Positions 33,905-42,007 of a stretch of DNA of 64,000 bases are shown in pieces (the stretch's first letter is position 1; each line of letters starts with the position of its first letter). The translations under genes and the position numbers were made by a program. This DNA comes from an uncultured Bacteroidota bacterium (lineage in GTDB: Bacteria; Bacteroidota; Bacteroidia; Bacteroidales; P3): NCBI GenBank assembly GCA_902800395.1, contig CADCEC010000004.1, positions 256,381 to 320,380 of the forward strand, in the 5' to 3' direction. The notes beneath the pieces are model-generated. The model saw nothing but the letters and a program-made list of their open reading frames with translations, was not told the DNA's origin and did not search any database.

Positions 33905-36900
33905 ATGAAGAGATTAATCATATTGATATGTTTTGTGGTGGGGCTGGCGGTGCAGGCGCAGAACACGCTGAGCCTCGTGGGCGGCAGCGGCCATCCAGGC
34001 GATACTGTGACGGTTACCCTGTCGCTCGCCAATAGCGATGCCGTCACCGCCCTGCAGACCTTCATTCCGCTAGGCGACAACCTCACCTATGTGCCCGGTA
34101 GCGCCACATTATCCAACCGCAGCAACGGCCACCAACTGACGGCCACCGTAGTCAATGGCAGCCTGCGCATCTACAGCTACTCTCTCAGCCTCAACACCTA
34201 CACGGGCAACAGCGGCACATTGCTGACCTTCCGCGTGGTGCTGGGCTTGGAACCCGGAGCCATCACCCTGATACCCACCGAAACGGTGCTCTCTTCCGCG
34301 ACCGGCAGCGGCCTGACGGTAAGCAACACAGCAGGTACCGTCACCGTGCTGGCCCCCAAGGTTCACCTAAGTGTTAGTTCCATCGACTACGGCCATGTGC
34401 CGATACGCAGCAGCTACACGCAGAATGTCACCCTGCAGAATGTCGGCAACGAGTCGTTGACGCTCACGGGTGTAACCTTTAGCGACAATACCCTTGCTGC
34501 CAGCACCACCACAGCAACTATCGCAGCGGGAGGACAAAGAAACATCACCATTACTTATAGTCCTGTGCAGGCGGGTGCCACCACGATGAGCGCCACCTTC
34601 CTCACCAACGCCCGTGTGGGCGACAGCCTCCTCACCATCACCGCCGACCCTTACGCGGTCAACGAGCTGCGCCCGCTGAACGTGAGCGGCTATACCGACA
34701 GCGTGGTTACTGTGGAGTTGCGGATGAATAATATGGACAGCATCGTAGGCTTGCAAACCTCCATCAAACTGCCGTCGGCACTCACCTATGTGGCTGGCAG
34801 TTTCGCTGCCGATGCCACCCGTGCTGCGGGTTATCTCGCCACAGCAGGATTGCAAGGCGACACGCTGACGCTGCTGCTCACCAGCTTGAATAACACACCC
34901 ATTCATGGAGCCGATGGCGTAGTGGCCCGATTCCAATTGCGACTGCATGGCTACGGGAGCTATTCATTATGGCTGCAGGAAACGGCCCTAAGCGACAGCA
35001 CAGGCACCAACGTGCTTTCGGCTGTCTATGCCGGTTCGGTGAATATCTACAGTCCCTATCTGAGCATCAACAGCAGTTTGAATCTTGGAAACACGCCCGT
35101 CAATGAGACAGCCTCAGCTGACTTGCCGTTATATAATAGTGGCAATGCACCGTTGGTGATTGACCGCATCGTCTTTACGCAGGACGGATGGCAACTGCTC
35201 AACACGCTGCCGCTGACGGTGAACAACTACGGACGCGACACCTTGCATGTCACCTATAATGGTACTGCCGAGGGAACGCACAACGCCGAGTTGTTGCTCT
35301 ATACCAATGACCCGCGCAACGACCTGAAGCGCATTGGTCTCACGGCTCAGCGCTATGAGCCCAATAGCCTCTACTTGGCGGGGAATGCGGATGCCAGCGC
35401 TTCAACACCCGAGGTAGACATTGTGCTGGACAACTACTCCGATGTCACCGCCTTGCAGATGGATGTGCAGTATCCTTACCAGTACTTCGGGCTTAATCCC
35501 TCCGACATCACTCTCAGCGAACGCAGCAACGGCCATATCATCAGTACCGCTCGACTTGATGACTCCACCCTGCGGGTGCTGATACTCTCGATGCAGAACA
35601 ACTCCTTTATCGGCAATAGCGGTGCGGTAGCGAGGATGCAACTGCACGCCTACGACAGCCTTTCCATCGACAGTTATCCCATCACACTTGGCAATGTGGT
35701 CTCCTCTTGTAGCGATGGTGTGGACCGCTTGAGTAGCATCCAGAGCATCGGCTGGTTCGCCACCCGACTGGTTCATGACACTACCACCCTCGAGGTACAT
35801 GATACCAGTTATGTGGATGTCCACGATACCACATACGTTCACGACACCACCTATATTGATGTGCCCTATGCAGTTCACGATACTACCATTATTAGAGACA
35901 CCACCTATATTGATGTACCCTATGCTGTACATGACACTACCATAGTTCACGACACCACCTATATCGATGTACCCTATGCTGTACATGACACTATAGTGGT
36001 AGTGGACACTTTGATTGTGAATAACTATATTCACGATACAGGAACTGTAGTGATTGTCGATACACTGATAGTAAATCACTACATTTATGACACGATAACG
36101 ATGCACGATACTGACTATGTTAATATTTTCGTGCATGACACCACTATTATGAAAGATACCATCTTCTTGCCAGTCTTTGTACACGACACTTCATATATTG
36201 CTGTGCATGATACCACTACCCTTTATGATACACTTACAGTAACAGAGTATATTGCAGTTCACGACACCACCACACTTTATGATACACTAACAATGACAGA
36301 ATACATAGCTGTCCACGATACTACAATACTGCGTGATACAACATTCTTCCCTGTTATCATGTATGATACCGCATACGTTGCTGTGCATGACACCACCACC
36401 CTCTACGATACGCTGACGGTAACGGAGTATGTTGCTGTCCATGATACAACCTATCTTGACGTGCTTGACACATTGCGGCTATGGGATACTGTTCAGGTAA
36501 ATGTCTATATCTACGATACTCTGACAGAATATATTGCGGTTCACGATACCATCACTCAAACAAATACTGTGTATGTGCCTGTATACATTCATGACACCTC
36601 CTATGTCGCGGTACATGACACAACAACCCTCTATGATACACTAACGGTGACGGAATATATTGCAGTTCACGATACCGTCACACAAACGAATACTGTGTTT
36701 GTTCCTGTGTACATTAACGACACCTCTTATGTCGCGGTACATGACACAACAACCCTCTATGATACACTAACGGTGACGGAATATATTACGGTTCACGATA
36801 CCACCATACAGAACGACACAGTGTATTTCCCCGTATATGTACCGGATACAACCTATATCACGATAACAGACACTGTGATAAATGTTGTGTATGACACCAT

Positions 36901-37327
36901 CACAAATACCGTCCATGACACTATCACCAACACTGTTTATGACACCATCACCAATACGGTGTATGATACGGTAGACAACTATATCTACGACACCACGCTG
37001 GTGACGGTGACGGATACGTTATGGATGACGCTACACGACACTATTTATCTGACGGAGTACATTCACGACACCATCTATATCCACGACACCATTATTGTTG
37101 GGGTGGACGATGTGGAAGCCATCAACGCCAAGATTTACATCAACAACGGCCAGATAGTGGTGGACGGAGCGGAGGGCAACCAGGTGTGGCTGTACGATGC
37201 GGTGGGCCGCATGATAGCCACTAAGCAGGAGGACTCTGCACCGATACGCTTCAATGTCCCCGCCTCAGGTACCTACCTCGTCAAGGTCGGCAACCATCCT
37301 GCCCGACTGGTGGTGGTGATACGATAA
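33905..37327 (+). CDS. Large exported protein: three cohesin-like modules, HDT-repeat stalk, T9SS-type end
   Basis: 1140 residues with a signal peptide (LIILICFVVGLAVQAQ). Three cohesin-like modules at about 20-150, 252-385 and 487-615 (GHPGDTVTVTLSLANSD; DSVVTVELRMNNMD; PEVDIVLDNYSD) alternate with ASH/choice-of-anchor-D-like modules. From about 621 to 1068 runs a low-complexity stalk of HDT/YDT motifs with an approximate 18-residue unit (YIAVHDTTTLYDTLTVTE). The end (AKIYINNGQIVVDGAEGNQ to RLVVVIR) looks like a short T9SS type A sorting domain. The gene lies 148 bases after the dockerin-bearing subtilase. No enzymatic domain is seen; a scaffold or surface stalk role is inferred. Confidence 0.85.
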   Translation: MKRLIILICFVVGLAVQAQNTLSLVGGSGHPGDTVTVTLSLANSDAVTALQTFIPLGDNLTYVPGSATLSNRSNGHQLTATVVNGSLRIYSYSLSLNTYTGNSGTLLTFRVVLGLEPGAITLIPTETVLSSATGSGLTVSNTAGTVTVLAPKVHLSVSSIDYGHVPIRSSYTQNVTLQNVGNESLTLTGVTFSDNTLAASTTTATIAAGGQRNITITYSPVQAGATTMSATFLTNARVGDSLLTITADPYAVNELRPLNVSGYTDSVVTVELRMNNMDSIVGLQTSIKLPSALTYVAGSFAADATRAAGYLATAGLQGDTLTLLLTSLNNTPIHGADGVVARFQLRLHGYGSYSLWLQETALSDSTGTNVLSAVYAGSVNIYSPYLSINSSLNLGNTPVNETASADLPLYNSGNAPLVIDRIVFTQDGWQLLNTLPLTVNNYGRDTLHVTYNGTAEGTHNAELLLYTNDPRNDLKRIGLTAQRYEPNSLYLAGNADASASTPEVDIVLDNYSDVTALQMDVQYPYQYFGLNPSDITLSERSNGHIISTARLDDSTLRVLILSMQNNSFIGNSGAVARMQLHAYDSLSIDSYPITLGNVVSSCSDGVDRLSSIQSIGWFATRLVHDTTTLEVHDTSYVDVHDTTYVHDTTYIDVPYAVHDTTIIRDTTYIDVPYAVHDTTIVHDTTYIDVPYAVHDTIVVVDTLIVNNYIHDTGTVVIVDTLIVNHYIYDTITMHDTDYVNIFVHDTTIMKDTIFLPVFVHDTSYIAVHDTTTLYDTLTVTEYIAVHDTTTLYDTLTMTEYIAVHDTTILRDTTFFPVIMYDTAYVAVHDTTTLYDTLTVTEYVAVHDTTYLDVLDTLRLWDTVQVNVYIYDTLTEYIAVHDTITQTNTVYVPVYIHDTSYVAVHDTTTLYDTLTVTEYIAVHDTVTQTNTVFVPVYINDTSYVAVHDTTTLYDTLTVTEYITVHDTTIQNDTVYFPVYVPDTTYITITDTVINVVYDTITNTVHDTITNTVYDTITNTVYDTVDNYIYDTTLVTVTDTLWMTLHDTIYLTEYIHDTIYIHDTIIVGVDDVEAINAKIYINNGQIVVDGAEGNQVWLYDAVGRMIATKQEDSAPIRFNVPASGTYLVKVGNHPARLVVVIR
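35770..37110 (+). repeat. HDT-repeat coding region
   Basis: About 1.3 kb of diverged in-frame repeats with recurrent CAYGAYACN (His-Asp-Thr) motifs. Some 54-base units near 36190-36300 and 36600-36800 are nearly identical in amino acids but vary at third positions, so it is an old repeat held by selection on the protein, unlike the short tracts. Confidence 0.88.
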
Positions 37328-37346
37328 ATTCCACAAAACCAACAAT

Positions 37347-37378
37347 AAAGCCTCCTTCAGCGGGAGGCTTTGCTGTTT
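37347..37378 (+). terminator. Terminator after the cohesin-like protein gene
   Basis: AAAGCCTCC/GGAGGCTTT stem, followed by TGCTGTTTTA. Confidence 0.8.
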
Positions 37379-37418
37379 TAGTGTTTAAATTGCTATAAGT
37401 TAGTCTTTTGTACACTAG

Positions 37419-37474
37419 TTGTTCAGTACTTGTTCAGTACTTGTTCAGTTAATCACTGAACAAGTACTGAACAA
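37419..37474. repeat. 11-bp tandem array with inverted partner
   Basis: Three TTGTTCAGTAC units (37419, 37430, 37441) face the inverted copies. Bases 37430-37449 pair perfectly with 37455-37474 (20 bp) around a TAATC loop. The array at 53784-53849 has the same plan. Confidence 0.92.
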
Positions 37475-37571
37475 ATGAAGAATAACGACTGAATAACAGA
37501 GTCTGTTAAGGGGTGGGAGAAGTTTGGATGTGGGCGGCGAGCAAAAACAATTTTTTGTGGGATTCTGCGTT

Positions 37572-38252
37572 ATGATTCCAATAAAGACAGAAAAGGTGAT
37601 ACAGATTGCTCATATCGAGACGCCGTTCAAGACCAAGTTCGGGGTTCCGCGACAAGCGGGACTGACGGAGTATGAGGCGCGGGTGGTTTTCGAGCCTGAG
37701 TTTCGCGTGGCGGAGGCTGTCCGCGGAATCGAAGAGTTCGACTACCTCTGGCTCATCTGGCAGTTTCACCTCGCCGAACGTAAGGAATGGTCGCCCACTG
37801 TGCGTCCACCACGATTGGGAGGCAACAAGAGGGTAGGGGTCTTCGCTACCCGCAGTCCTTTCCGTCCCAATCCCATCGGGCTCTCCTGTGTGCGCCTGCA
37901 GAGGGTGGAACCGGGACCTGTGTTGGTGGTGCAGGGAGCCGACCTCGTTGACGGTACCCCCATCTACGACATCAAACCCTACCTTTCCTATGCCGACAGC
38001 CACCCCGAGGCTCGCAGCGGCTTTGCCCAGTCGGCACCGCCGGCAGCGCTTACAGTCGAAGACCCTGAGGGCCTGCTGATGACCATTCCGTTCAACCTCC
38101 GTGATGCTCTTTGCCAATCTCTGTCTCAGGATCCTCGTCCTCATTATCAGGACAATCCCGACCGCGTCTATGCGATGCTCTTTGACAAATGGGAGGTTCA
38201 TTTCCGCGTCGACAGAAGTTCCGTGACGATAACTTCTGTTAAAAAATGTTAA
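37572..38252 (+). CDS. trmO: tRNA (N6-threonylcarbamoyladenosine37-N6)-methyltransferase TrmO
   Basis: 226 residues from the preferred ATG; the frame is open from 37524, but those extra residues do not look like the family. TrmO/YaeB signatures: IAHIETPFKTKFGVPRQAGL, the RPPRLGGNKRVGVFATRSPFRPNPIGLS core (SAM and tRNA contact region), and DLVDGTPIYDIKPYL. It methylates t6A37 of tRNAs that read ACY codons. The C-terminal region (DNPDRVYAM) is the family's small domain. Cytoplasmic; no operon partner is apparent, and the sigma factor gene starts 30 bases later. Confidence 0.92.
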   Translation: MIPIKTEKVIQIAHIETPFKTKFGVPRQAGLTEYEARVVFEPEFRVAEAVRGIEEFDYLWLIWQFHLAERKEWSPTVRPPRLGGNKRVGVFATRSPFRPNPIGLSCVRLQRVEPGPVLVVQGADLVDGTPIYDIKPYLSYADSHPEARSGFAQSAPPAALTVEDPEGLLMTIPFNLRDALCQSLSQDPRPHYQDNPDRVYAMLFDKWEVHFRVDRSSVTITSVKKC

Positions 38253-38282
38253 CAATGCAGCGTTTTTCATTTTTTCCCGTCT

Positions 38283-38804
38283 ATGCAAATAATGAGCGAC
38301 GAATACACACAGTTGGTGAAGAGGTGCCGCAAGCGTGACGAGCGCGCCATGCGGGCACTCTATGAGGAGATGGCTCCCATGGCTATGGGTGTGTGTATGC
38401 GTTACTCTCGCAGCCGCGAGGAGGCGCAAGATTTGATGCAGGACGGATTCGTTAAGGTCTTTGAGAAACTGGGGTCGCTGAAAGAACCCGAAAAAGTGGG
38501 GGCGTGGATTCACCAGATTATGGTGAATGTGTGTATCGATTCTTTCCATAGTCGTAAGGAGTTTCGCTATCTCGACGACATTGAGGCAGAACCTGTAACG
38601 CTGCCCTTGGACCCTTTTGCGATGGATGAGATAGTTGCTGCCATCCAGCAGTTGCCATTACACCAGCGGGCGGTCTTCAACCTCGTAGAGGTGGAGGGCT
38701 TCAGCTGTGAGGAATCCGCTCAGAAATTAGGACAGAAGGCTTCGGCCGTCCGTGCCACCCTCTGTAGAGCCAAAGCGGCACTGAGGGAAATGCTGAATAA
38801 TTGA
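38283..38804 (+). CDS. ECF-type sigma-70 family factor
   Basis: 173 residues. Sigma2: ALYEEMAPMAMGVCMRY, EEAQDLMQDGFVKVFEKL, and KVGAWIHQIMVNVCIDSF. Sigma4: LPLHQRAVFNLVEVEGFSCEESAQKLGQKASAVRATLCRAKAAL. A start at ATG 38292 (MSDEY) is also possible. The stop overlaps or adjoins the next gene, which encodes a membrane protein placed like an anti-sigma factor. The regulon is unknown. Confidence 0.92.
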   Translation: MQIMSDEYTQLVKRCRKRDERAMRALYEEMAPMAMGVCMRYSRSREEAQDLMQDGFVKVFEKLGSLKEPEKVGAWIHQIMVNVCIDSFHSRKEFRYLDDIEAEPVTLPLDPFAMDEIVAAIQQLPLHQRAVFNLVEVEGFSCEESAQKLGQKASAVRATLCRAKAALREMLNN

Positions 38805-38854
38805 GAATTGAAAATAGAGCGCAGGCTTCTAGCCGGCAAAAAAAGAAACTGGAT

Positions 38855-39700
38855 ATGGATTTGAAAGATTATCGTGAACAGCCCGACAATGGACTTTTTG
38901 AAAAGATAGAACGCCGTCTGCGGCATCGCCGTCTGATGCGTCGCGCCGGTGTCGCTGCCGGTGTTGTGGCAGTTGTCGCCGTGGTTGCGGTGACGCTGTG
39001 GCCAGCAGGTGAAGCGAATGAGGCTATTGTGGCTTCCAGGGTGGCGTTGCAGCAACCTGCTGTACAGCCGCAGTCCGTCGCTGCCATCGATAGTGTGGAT
39101 ACTGTGGCTCCTGCCGCCGTCACGCAGCATACATCTGTGAATCGGAATCAGCAGAATCCTGACCGGATTGCCCCTTTTGTCGCCGCCAAGGAGGCTCCTG
39201 ATGATGCCGTTACCGAAACGAGGACTTTGTCTATCTCGCAAACACAGGCTTCTCAAGTTGATGTTGTTGAGTTGAATACAGTTTATGAGGCTCCGCGAAA
39301 AGTAGTGTCCGAGCAGCCGAAGACTCAGCCCAAACAAACGGTTGCCGTACCCGATACCGTCTATCATTCTTCTGTCCCCGTCAAGAATGACCCTACTGTT
39401 GAGCCCGTGCCTCACGAGGACAATCTCTTCTGGGTGCCCAACATCATTGTTCCGGCGGGAGATGTAGAAGAAAACCGTACCTTCACCATGAAGTTTACAT
39501 CCACGGTGACACAGTTCCAGATTACCATTTACAACCGTGGTGGACGCCAAGTGTTTCACAGTACAGACCCTGCTTTCGTTTGGGATGGCACATCCAAAGG
39601 TTCTGCCATGTCACAAGGGGCTTATATCTGGCTGGCGAAGTTTCGTGATTCGTCGGGCAAGCTTCATGAGGAGCACGGCACCGTGACTCTTATCAGGTAA
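38855..39700 (+). CDS. Single-pass membrane protein with gliding-type (CHU_C) C-terminal domain, candidate anti-sigma partner
   Basis: 281 residues from ATG 38855. The frame can be extended to a TTG at 38801, but the added part is a 7-bp tract overlapping the sigma stop. A short charged cytosolic head (LFEKIERRLRHRRLMRR), one helix at about 31-49, a long Q/V/A/P-rich periplasmic linker, and an end that matches the gliding-motility-associated C-terminal domain (VPNIIVPAGD, FQITIYNRGGRQVFHS, FVWDGTSKGSAMSQGAYIWLAKF). The topology and the gene order after an ECF factor suggest sigma control, although no classical anti-sigma motif is seen. Confidence 0.75.
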   Translation: MDLKDYREQPDNGLFEKIERRLRHRRLMRRAGVAAGVVAVVAVVAVTLWPAGEANEAIVASRVALQQPAVQPQSVAAIDSVDTVAPAAVTQHTSVNRNQQNPDRIAPFVAAKEAPDDAVTETRTLSISQTQASQVDVVELNTVYEAPRKVVSEQPKTQPKQTVAVPDTVYHSSVPVKNDPTVEPVPHEDNLFWVPNIIVPAGDVEENRTFTMKFTSTVTQFQITIYNRGGRQVFHSTDPAFVWDGTSKGSAMSQGAYIWLAKFRDSSGKLHEEHGTVTLIR

Positions 39701-39727
39701 AACAGAAAAACAACCGCACAAGAAAGC

Positions 39728-39787
39728 GCGAATTGCCACGAATTGTTCAGGATATTCTTAATGGTAAATTCGTGATAATTCGTGTTT
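39728..39787. repeat. 60-bp dispersed element, copy B
   Basis: Matches copy A at 25147-25206 in both arms and the TTAATGGTAAATTC core, with the same spacing. It ends 48 bases before the RNase P promoter box. Confidence 0.75.
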
Positions 39788-39834
39788 TACATTATTTATT
39801 TTTATATTTGTATTCCTTATTTGGATTTTTTGTG

Positions 39835-39842
39835 TATTTTTG
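39835..39842 (+). promoter_or_regulatory. TAnnTTTG promoter box for RNase P RNA
   Basis: TATTTTTG, 7 bases before the first P1 base at 39849, as expected for the transcription start. Confidence 0.85.
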
Positions 39843-39848
39843 CACCCC

Positions 39849-40290
39849 AAATAGCGAGGGCCATTCTATCGCTCGGCACCTGTTGCTGAGAGGAAAGTCC
39901 GGGCAGCTCGAGCCACCATGCTTCCTAACGGGAAGGCACTTGGGTAGTTAACAATTAATAGATAAAAGTTAATAGTTAATTGTTCGGGTGACAGCGAGCG
40001 CCACAGAAAACAAACCGCCTTTTATCGTAAGGTGAGAGGTAAGGGTGAAAACGCGGGGTAAGAGCCCACGACGTGTCGCGGTGACGCGCACGATGGCAAG
40101 CCTCATGGGCTGAAAGACCATGTATACCGACATGTAAGGGCTGGCTCGCCCGAAGGGTCGGGAGTTGTCGGCAAAGCCGACACCCACCCATTGTCGGGGG
40201 GTAGGTTGATTGAGACCGTCGGTGACGGCGGCCCTAGATTGATGATAGAACACGACAGAACCCGGCTTACAGACCCAAGCTATTTTTTTT
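39849..40290 (+). ncRNA. rnpB: RNase P RNA, class A
   Basis: Conserved blocks in order: GAGGAAAGTCCGGGC (39888 on), CCACAGAAAACAAACCGCC, GGTAAGGGTGAAAACGCGG, GTAAGAGCCCAC, and AGAACACGACAGAACCCGGC near the 3' end. P1 is AAATAGC 39849-39855 with GCTATTT 40279-40285, running into a T-tract that serves as terminator. It is the ribozyme that removes tRNA 5' leaders. Unusual: a 7-bp tandem tract (39946-39984), with self-pairing ends AACAATTAA/TTAATTGTT, sits in a peripheral stem after the P9-like CTTCC-TAAC-GGGAAG hairpin. Confidence 0.96.
39946..39984 (+). repeat. 7-bp tandem tract inside RNase P RNA
   Basis: Units such as AGTTAAC, AATTAAT, AGTTAAT and AGTTAAT. AACAATTAA at 39950-39958 pairs with TTAATTGTT at 39976-39984, so the insert extends a helix and leaves the conserved core intact. 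Confidence 0.8.
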
Positions 40291-40332
40291 GAATTAAGAG
40301 TTAAGAAGTAAGAACTAAGATTAGAAGTCGAC

Positions 40333-41190
40333 ATGGAATGCAAACGCCATATCAAAGCAAAGAAGCTAAGTTGCATCAGTCTCATAGCTTTTAGTTCATA
40401 CTTCTTGCTTTCTCTTACGGCCTGTTCGGGTGAATATGTTGGCGTTTCGCGCGCCGATGTGCTACGTTATCAGACGGTTCCCACGTATGGCGCCCTGCAT
40501 GAACTGGCGACATCCTATGCCCAATCACTTAACGACGCCGTGCGAGTCGACACCCTCCACCCTGGCATGTATGCCGAATATGGTGTTGCTCTTGCTCTTA
40601 TGGGGCATACAGGTACAGCCTGCCGAATGCTTAATGCCGAAATGAAGGCTTTCCCTGAAAGTCGTGGTCTGGTGGAGCGTATCAAGAAACGTCTTATGCC
40701 TGACATGCTGTTCGACACCTTGGCAACGCCGCATGATACAGCCAACCTTGCTCAGCTAGCCTCTTGGGCTTACGACTCTATCACAGCCCTCAAACCTCTG
40801 CCTCCAGTGGCACCTGTCATCGACAGTACCGATAGCGTCTGGATATCACAGCAGACTCCTGTCGATTCGATAGAATATCCCATTCGACTCACCGCCACTC
40901 AGAAGCGTGAACTTTTGGAGAAGCAACAGGCCGAAGAGGCTGCCCGTCAGCAGCATGTCGCCGATTCTATCGCCGCTGTCAAGCAGGCTACCATCGATGC
41001 CCGCAAGCAGGCGCAGGCCGACCGTGAGCGCGAGAAGAAGGAAAAAGAACAAGCTCGCAAGGCGGAACAGAAAGCCCGAGAGCAGCAGCGTGAGGAGGAA
41101 CGCAAGCAGAAGGCTGCCCAGCGTGAAGAGGAACGCAAACGCAAAGCCGCTGAACGCGAGGAGGCCAAAAATAACAAGAAGAAAAACTGA
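40333..41190 (+). CDS. DUF4810-type lipoprotein with charged C-terminal coil
   Basis: 285 residues with a lipoprotein signal (C31, LTACSGEY). About 36-120 follows DUF4810 (YGALHELATSYAQSL, HPGMYAEYGVALALMGHTGTACRMLNAEMKAFPES). From about 195 on it is a long charged alpha-helix (EEAARQQ, then R/E/K-rich repeats) likely to form a coiled coil. In other bacteria DUF4810 and DUF799 lipoproteins are encoded with a CsgG-like protein and are thought to act together at the outer membrane. Here DUF799 follows by 18 bases, but no csgG is in the window. Preceded by a 7-bp tract (40293-40331). Confidence 0.8.
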   Translation: MECKRHIKAKKLSCISLIAFSSYFLLSLTACSGEYVGVSRADVLRYQTVPTYGALHELATSYAQSLNDAVRVDTLHPGMYAEYGVALALMGHTGTACRMLNAEMKAFPESRGLVERIKKRLMPDMLFDTLATPHDTANLAQLASWAYDSITALKPLPPVAPVIDSTDSVWISQQTPVDSIEYPIRLTATQKRELLEKQQAEEAARQQHVADSIAAVKQATIDARKQAQADREREKKEKEQARKAEQKAREQQREEERKQKAAQREEERKRKAAEREEAKNNKKKN

Positions 41191-41208
41191 ACTAAGAAGT
41201 ATCAGGAT

Positions 41209-42006
41209 ATGGAAAGTAAACACCATAATAGAACAATGATGCTAAGTCGTGTCAGCCTATTAGTTCTTGGTTCATACTTCATACTTTGTCTCGCTTCCTG
41301 CTCCAGCCAGAAGAAGCTCGATGCCTATAGTGAAATCTACTCCGAGCGTCCCCAGGTACTATACATCGCTCCTCTCAACGACCTCTCCATGCGTCACGCT
41401 TTCCGTACTATTGATGATTCCATCTATAACCTCTCACTCAATATCGCTGCGAAGCATCTCTATCTCTCCGCTGCCGATCCTCTGATTCGTCACGGATACT
41501 ATCTTCCCGGTCCCTTGGCATCGGCACAAATTGCCGCTACCGAGTGGCGCACAGGAAAACAGCTCCGCAACGATGATATCAAGGATTACTATACAGACCT
41601 GGGCATTGACGCCGTTCTCTTCATTACACTCCACGGGTGGAACGCCACCTACAATACTTGGACTGTAGAGGTGGAGTATGTTCTTCGTTCCGCACGTACG
41701 GGCAACGAACTGTTTCATGTCTCTGTCAATGCCATGAAGGTACTCAACACCGACTTCAAAGGGAAACTCCTGCCACTCCGTGAAGATGTTGACTTCGCAC
41801 GCCGTTACGGCTGTGATGTCGAGACCGCTCAGCGTTGCCGCCTCGTGGAAATTCTTAACCAATATGTGCTCAAGGACCTGCCGTCCGGCCTCAAGGCCCG
41901 CCAGCACACCACCGAAGGCTATATCCCTTCTCACCCGGAATTTTTTAACCTTAAGATACACCCCGACGGTAGCGTCCAGATGCTCAAAACCGAACTCTAC
42001 GAGTAG
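41209..42006 (+). CDS. DUF799 (GNA1162-like) lipoprotein
   Basis: 265 residues, lipoprotein signal with C31 (LASCSSQK). The fold signature IAPLNDLSMRHAFRTIDDSIYN, YYLPGPLASAQIAATEWRTG and GIDAVLFITLHGWNATYNTW fits the GNA1162 family (TolB-N-like domain). It sits in tandem with the DUF4810 lipoprotein. The signal-peptide regions of the two genes are similar at DNA level (both read CTAAGT, TTAGTTC and TTCATACTTC in order). Outer-membrane complex role inferred from family context. Confidence 0.82.
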   Translation: MESKHHNRTMMLSRVSLLVLGSYFILCLASCSSQKKLDAYSEIYSERPQVLYIAPLNDLSMRHAFRTIDDSIYNLSLNIAAKHLYLSAADPLIRHGYYLPGPLASAQIAATEWRTGKQLRNDDIKDYYTDLGIDAVLFITLHGWNATYNTWTVEVEYVLRSARTGNELFHVSVNAMKVLNTDFKGKLLPLREDVDFARRYGCDVETAQRCRLVEILNQYVLKDLPSGLKARQHTTEGYIPSHPEFFNLKIHPDGSVQMLKTELYE

Positions 42007-42007
42007 T

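Noticed and set aside
38801-38854. N-terminal extension of the membrane protein after the sigma factor (TTG start)
   Set aside because: The segment is a 7-bp tract overlapping the sigma stop codon; ATG 38855 fits the protein better.
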